From Candidatus Kaiserbacteria bacterium (GTDB lineage: Bacteria > Patescibacteriota > Minisyncoccia > Phycocordibacterales > UBA2100), in assembly GCA_019247335.1 (NCBI GenBank), contig JAFAPB010000027.1, forward strand, positions 1 to 9,266: a stretch of DNA of 9,266 nt, read 5' to 3'. The notes beneath the pieces are model-generated. The model saw only the letters and a list, made by a program, of their open reading frames with translations. It was not told the DNA's origin and made no database searches. The translations under genes and the position numbers were made by a program. This document shows, piece after piece, positions 6,522-9,266 of the stretch; the stretch's first letter is position 1, and each line of letters opens with the position of its first letter.

Positions 6522-6527
6522 ATTATA
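6522..6527 (-). promoter_or_regulatory. Consensus -10 box of purH (TATAAT)
   Basis: A perfect TATAAT begins three bases after the cupredoxin stop codon (6533-6531). Its AAT plus the next G form the ATG at 6523. Seven bases further lies GTG 6514, where transcription would be expected to begin. No convincing -35 is seen. Confidence 0.6.
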
Positions 6528-6530
6528 CCC

Positions 6531-7088
6531 CTATTGCACGACGACCGTTCCGAACGCGTTGTCGTTCAGGTGATCGTGGTACGGGAAGGTGCCGGTCTTC
6601 GTGAAGGTGAAGCTGTACGAGGATCCGGTACCGCATTCATCGAACGGCTTGGGACCCGTGTAGCCCGCAGCGCAGTGCTGCGTGCGCGACGTGCCGTCAT
6701 AGCCGGTGTGCGCCGGATGCGGAGCGGACGCGACCCAGAAGCCGCGGTTACTCGCGTCAACGAAATTCACGGTGCCGCCCTTGGCGATCGTCACGGTCGA
6801 CGGCGTAAAGCTCGTACCGCTGTACGTCACCGTGGCCGTCATCGGCGCGCCCGTCGTGCCGGTCGCCGTGCCCGTTGCGGTGCCGGTACCCGTGCCGACG
6901 CCTACATCAACGCTGCCGGTCGCGGTTCCGGTCGACGTGCCCGTCGTATCGGTGCCCGTGGCAGTCCCGGTCGTCGTACCGGTCGTTGTGCCCGTCGAGC
7001 TGCTGTTATTCATGCTGAGGAGCCACCAACCGCCGATGATAATAATGAGAACGATAACGATGGTCCAAATCCATCCTGTGCGAGACAT
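6531..7088 (-). CDS. Membrane-anchored cupredoxin-like protein with Thr/Gly linker
   Basis: A 185-residue cell-surface protein. Residues 6-24 are a strongly hydrophobic helix with no lipobox cysteine or clear cleavage site, probably an N-terminal membrane anchor. Residues 32-80 are a low-complexity Thr/Gly/Ala linker. Residues 82-185 form a plastocyanin/azurin-like domain: SFTPSTVTIAKGGTVNFVDASN, FWVASAPHPAHT (117-128) holding the first candidate copper ligand histidine, FDECG (149-153), and YSFTFTKTGTFPYHDHLND before GTVVV. The usual plastocyanin YCxPH copper loop is YHDH (170-173), so the normal copper-ligand cysteine is missing; C139 and C152 lie elsewhere. Copper binding and electron transfer are therefore plausible but not assured. 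It has its own promoter after pyrE. Confidence 0.82.
   Translation of the reverse strand: MSRTGWIWTIVIVLIIIIGGWWLLSMNNSSSTGTTTGTTTGTATGTDTTGTSTGTATGSVDVGVGTGTGTATGTATGTTGAPMTATVTYSGTSFTPSTVTIAKGGTVNFVDASNRGFWVASAPHPAHTGYDGTSRTQHCAAGYTGPKPFDECGTGSSYSFTFTKTGTFPYHDHLNDNAFGTVVVQ
6849..6995 (-). repeat. Degenerate 6-bp repeat encoding the Thr/Gly linker
   Basis: About 49 codons built mostly from Thr, Gly and Ala, with imperfect ACC-GGC and ACG-GGC style units. Synonymous variation among units shows the array is not freshly expanded. It lies inside the cupredoxin gene and encodes the flexible spacer between membrane anchor and folded domain. Confidence 0.75.
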
Positions 7089-7098
7089 ATCTATTGCG

Positions 7099-7112
7099 AA
7101 TGATTAATCATT
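7099..7112. repeat. 14-bp perfect palindrome, possible operator
   Basis: AATGATTAATCATT is a perfect two-fold palindrome in the predicted leader of the cupredoxin gene, between the TATACT box and the ATG. The AT content contrasts with the GC-rich surroundings. It could bind a dimeric regulator. No known motif name is claimed. Confidence 0.4.
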
Positions 7113-7125
7113 TATAAGGTACGCC

Positions 7126-7134
7126 AGTATAGCA
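7126..7134 (-). promoter_or_regulatory. Extended -10 of the cupredoxin gene (TGC-TATACT)
   Basis: On the minus strand TGC (7134-7132) directly precedes TATACT (7131-7126), 37 bases before the ATG at 7088. Unlike the leaderless pattern elsewhere, this predicts a leader of about 30 bases, although no Shine-Dalgarno is seen in it. TATAAA at 7116-7111 is an alternative -10. Confidence 0.5.
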
Positions 7135-7189
7135 CGCCCTTTCATGAAGGGTCGGTGAGGCGCTTTTTTAATACCCCCGATCACGCGAC

Positions 7190-7816
7190 TTATTTCATTC
7201 CCTGTTTCGCAAGAAAATCTTTGCCGTGTCCGACGTCCGTGTTGACCGGGATTCCCGCTTTGCATAATTCGCAGTCCGCTTCCGTCCAGGATTCAAGGTG
7301 CACGGTGACCAGTGAATCAAAGACGGGCGGATTCCCTATTTGCTCTGCGGTGACGTCGCCGCGGTTACAGATCGTGACCGCTGCTATCACATTCGCGCCG
7401 GCGGCGCGCCCCGCCTCGACGACCTTTTTCAAGGAACTTCCGGTCGTCGTCAGGTCTTCGACGACGATCGTATTTTTTCCGGCGATGAGTTTGTCATAAC
7501 CGCGACGTATGATGGGCCCGTCGTCGCTTTTGTCCGCATAGACGCCAAGCACCGCTTTCCCATCGAGACGAGAAAGATGATGCGCGGTCCAGGTCGAGAG
7601 AATGATGGCGCCATACGCCGGCCCGATCACCGCCTCGACGCCTTTCCCCGCGTATTTTTCCGCGATCTTCTCGCAGAGACGCGAGACCTCCTTCGTATAG
7701 GGATAGAGCGCGTCCTTATTGATATAGGCATCGCTGTGCCGCCCGGTCGTAAGCACAAAGTGGCCGGTCCGGAAAGCGCCGACGCTCTGTAATATTTCGA
7801 GTACCTCTTCCGCCAT
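7190..7816 (-). CDS. pyrE: Orotate phosphoribosyltransferase
   Basis: Joins orotate and phosphoribosyl pyrophosphate to give orotidine monophosphate, the fifth step of pyrimidine synthesis, in the cytoplasm. The 208-residue length is typical. Diagnostic features are the N-terminal orotate-binding region (GAFRTGHFVLTTGRHSDAYI, 13-32), GPAYGAIIL (65-73) and the PRPP loop IVVEDLTTTGSSL (117-129). The tail carries CELC (182-185), a Cys-pair tail like that in some PyrE proteins with C-terminal extensions. pyrF lies 12 bases upstream on the same strand and catalyses the next step. The -10 TAGAAT at 7831-7826 starts at the pyrF stop codon, so pyrE probably has its own promoter as well as any pyrF read-through. 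Confidence 0.94.
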   Translation of the reverse strand: MAEEVLEILQSVGAFRTGHFVLTTGRHSDAYINKDALYPYTKEVSRLCEKIAEKYAGKGVEAVIGPAYGAIILSTWTAHHLSRLDGKAVLGVYADKSDDGPIIRRGYDKLIAGKNTIVVEDLTTTGSSLKKVVEAGRAAGANVIAAVTICNRGDVTAEQIGNPPVFDSLVTVHLESWTEADCELCKAGIPVNTDVGHGKDFLAKQGMK

Positions 7817-7825
7817 AGCCCGCCA

Positions 7826-7831
7826 ATTCTA
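7826..7831 (-). promoter_or_regulatory. -10 box of pyrE (TAGAAT) overlapping the pyrF stop codon
   Basis: TAGAAT begins with the TAG stop codon of pyrF and ends nine bases before the pyrE ATG. No Shine-Dalgarno is seen in the 12-base gap. It fits the leaderless pattern and suggests pyrE can be transcribed on its own. Confidence 0.5.
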
Positions 7832-8659
7832 CAATGCCGCGCGGATCGCGCCATCAAATTCCTCAGCCTTTTTACGTATCACTTCCTGATAGTCCGGTCT
7901 GTCCGAGGCATACACGATCGCGCGGGTCGTCGAGAGTATGAATCCCTTGCCGTCGGTGCGCTGGCCATTCTTGACCGAGCTTGCCAGGTCGCCGCCCTGC
8001 GCGCCGGTCCCAGGGATTAAAAAGGTCATTTCCGGGACAATTGCGCGGACTTCCTTGATCTCATCCGGATATGTGGCGCCGACGACCAGCCCGCAATTAC
8101 CGTTGCTGTTCCACTTCGCGCCGAATGCCTTCGCGATATGTATGTAGAGCGGCTCCCCCGCGATGTCGAGATCTTGGAATTCTCCTGCGCCTGGATTCGA
8201 ATTGCGGCACATGACGAAAATGCCCTTGTCGGCACATGTAAGAAATTCTTTCAGCGACTCTCCGCCCATATAGGGATGCACAGTGAGCGCATCCGCATTG
8301 AGGTTCCTGAACGCGGCGGCGACATACCCGTTGTTGGTATTGCCGATATCTCCTCGCTTCGCATCGAGGATCACAGGGACTTCGGGTGCGAGCTCATGCA
8401 CGTCTTCTATCGTTTGCTGAAGCGCTGCCCAGCCCGTCTCTCCGTGCGCCTCATAAAAGGCGCTGTTCGGTTTGTAAGCGCACACAATATCTTTCGTTGC
8501 ATTGATAACAGCACGGTTGAAGTTCACGATTGTTTCTCGCACGCCCTCGACGCGCGCCGCCACCGGGATCTTTTCGAGGTCGGGATCCAGGCCAACGCAC
8601 AGGAAACGACCTGCCTCCCACTGTGCATCGAGCAGGCCGTTGAAATTGCGCTCTGACAT
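7829..8659 (-). CDS. pyrF: Orotidine 5'-phosphate decarboxylase (type 2)
   Basis: Decarboxylates orotidine monophosphate to UMP, the final step of UMP synthesis. The 276-residue product has FLCVGLDPDLEKIP (19-32), the catalytic charged network K63 (AYKPN) and DAKRGDIGNT (99-108), and the phosphate-binding FLIPGTGAQGGDL (213-225). Length and the DAKRGDI/PGTGAQGG motifs fit the longer type 2 family rather than the short E. coli type. ATG 8659 is preferred over the in-frame ATG 8668, which overlaps TACAAT; 8659 lies exactly seven bases after that box. pyrE follows 12 bases downstream. All catalytic residues are seen. Confidence 0.94.
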   Translation of the reverse strand: MSERNFNGLLDAQWEAGRFLCVGLDPDLEKIPVAARVEGVRETIVNFNRAVINATKDIVCAYKPNSAFYEAHGETGWAALQQTIEDVHELAPEVPVILDAKRGDIGNTNNGYVAAAFRNLNADALTVHPYMGGESLKEFLTCADKGIFVMCRNSNPGAGEFQDLDIAGEPLYIHIAKAFGAKWNSNGNCGLVVGATYPDEIKEVRAIVPEMTFLIPGTGAQGGDLASSVKNGQRTDGKGFILSTTRAIVYASDRPDYQEVIRKKAEEFDGAIRAAL

Positions 8660-8666
8660 CGGGGGC

Positions 8667-8675
8667 ATTGTATCA
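8667..8675 (-). promoter_or_regulatory. Extended -10 of pyrF (TGA-TACAAT)
   Basis: TACAAT (8672-8667) is preceded by TGA (8675-8673), which is also the stop codon of the short ORF upstream. Seven bases separate it from ATG 8659. A hexamer TTCGAC lies 17 bases upstream but matches a -35 poorly. Confidence 0.55.
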
Positions 8676-8768
8676 GTCCGTCCGGCGCCGTCGAATCCAC
8701 AGCATGATCACGAAGCCGATATTGCTCAAGACGAGAGACGCAGGGAAAAGCACCGTGGTCACGTTCAT
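8673..8768 (-). pseudogene. 31-codon ORF duplicating the last helix of the upstream membrane protein
   Basis: This short ORF starts with an ATG that overlaps the upstream stop codon (ATGA, 8768-8765) and ends at the TGA just before the pyrF -10. Its product is one hydrophobic helix ending in RRRR. Aligned without gaps, it matches the last 29 residues of the upstream membrane protein at 14 positions (shared TT, LFPA, V, N, V, I, RRRR). At the DNA level the two are clearly diverged, so this is not a sequencing duplication. It is either the remnant of a tandem paralogue or a real translationally coupled single-helix protein. Nothing shows which. Confidence 0.55.
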
Positions 8769-9266
8769 GCGCGTCGCCTTCGGATAAGAATGATGAGGAC
8801 GAGCGCGCTGTTGCCGAAGACGATCGCCGCCGGGAAGAGCGCCGTCGTGAGCGAGACCGTATCAAGAGCGGCGATCGAACAGAGATATCGAAAGATATCG
8901 ATGCTCCAGACGGTCGTCGACTCGCTTTCCGGATGCTCATATGATTTGCGTGCTGTCGGATAAATTGCGATCAAATTAACGAGCGCCGCGAGGACGACGG
9001 CATACAGAGGGTCGCTTGTGATCGCCCAGAGCGCGATGCCGATAAGCGCACCTGCGAATGCGACCCAATCACCGGGCTTGATCTTGAGATGTCCGACCTT
9101 GATCGAAGCGACGGCCACGATCGCGCACATCGTCGTGCCGAGCGCGATCGCCCACGCGCCGGGACCGGCGCCATGCGTTACCTGCGCTGCGAAGACGATC
9201 GCATCTAAAAGCGCGAAGGCGACCCAGGTGAAGACGTGCGGCTTCGTTTCGCCGCGATAGATGCTG
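8765..9266 (-). CDS. Multi-pass membrane protein, N-terminus outside window
   Basis: The frame is open to the right edge, giving at least 166 residues; ATG 9130 is internal. About five or six hydrophobic segments are visible (roughly 12-28, 36-55, 67-84, 87-103, 124-137, 139-161 of the fragment), with a polar loop KSYEHPESES and a C-terminal RRRR on the cytoplasmic side. The opening YRGETKPHVFTW and the following GAGPGAW resemble a small uncharacterised membrane family I recall from Parcubacteria, slightly reminiscent of PQ-loop proteins. No catalytic or transport motif can be named. Function is unknown. Confidence 0.75.
   Translation of the reverse strand, partial: SIYRGETKPHVFTWVAFALLDAIVFAAQVTHGAGPGAWAIALGTTMCAIVAVASIKVGHLKIKPGDWVAFAGALIGIALWAITSDPLYAVVLAALVNLIAIYPTARKSYEHPESESTTVWSIDIFRYLCSIAALDTVSLTTALFPAAIVFGNSALVLIILIRRRRA

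Noticed and set aside
6706..7107. Plus-strand frame with Pro/Val repeats
   Set aside because: It is the mirror image of the Thr/Gly linker of the cupredoxin gene, not an independent repeat protein.
7137..7169. Hairpin CCCTT-TCATG-AAGGG and a downstream T-run on the plus strand
   Set aside because: No plus-strand gene ends here, the stem is short and separated from the T-run by 12 bases, and on the minus strand there is no T-run after pyrE.
8138..8656. 172-codon plus-strand frame within pyrF
   Set aside because: Antisense to pyrF with its intact catalytic motif; an Arg/His-rich shadow product.

Overview
The window looks like a compact, moderately GC-rich bacterial chromosome segment, most likely from the Candidate Phyla Radiation (Patescibacteria, Parcubacteria-like). 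This is inferred from the gene set and protein style: a divergent FtsA next to an FtsZ ending in an acidic stretch plus FLRRK, a membrane-anchored cupredoxin on a Thr/Gly linker, a small ACT-domain protein and a small multi-pass membrane protein that I recall from such genomes. Gene spacing is very tight. TGA is used as a normal stop, so there is no sign of the recoded UGA found in some CPR lineages. No tRNA, rRNA, CRISPR array, transposon or phage gene was seen.

Layout, left to right. Positions 1-2307 (+) hold the 3' part of ftsA and all of ftsZ, the division ring and its membrane tether, closed by a strong intrinsic terminator. A thioredoxin-reductase-like flavoprotein follows (2372-3313, +), then on the minus strand an ACT-domain protein (3310-3960), divergent from a GNAT-like protein (4072-4635, +) that has its own terminator. 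Next is a succinylglutamate desuccinylase/aspartoacylase-family zinc hydrolase (4702-5556, +). It converges on a minus-strand block that fills the rest of the window. In transcription order that block is: a truncated multi-pass membrane protein (edge to 8765), a 31-codon ORF resembling the last helix of that protein (8768-8673), pyrF (8659-7829), pyrE (7816-7190), a cupredoxin (7088-6531) and a stand-alone AICAR transformylase (6514-5546). PyrE and PyrF together turn orotate into UMP. The AICAR transformylase makes FAICAR but lacks the cyclohydrolase domain that normally completes IMP synthesis.

The most striking feature is regulatory. Seven of the nine genes whose 5' end is visible have a -10-like hexamer (TATAAT, TACAAT, TAGAAT, TATGAT, TATGCT or TATAAA) ending only 6-9 bases before the start codon, with no Shine-Dalgarno sequence. 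Transcription should begin at or 1-2 bases before the start codon, so these mRNAs are predicted to be leaderless. In three genes (purH, pyrF and the zinc hydrolase) the longest-ORF ATG lies inside the -10 box itself, and the true start is probably 9-12 bases downstream. The GNAT-like gene is the clear exception: it has a leader and a good Shine-Dalgarno sequence.
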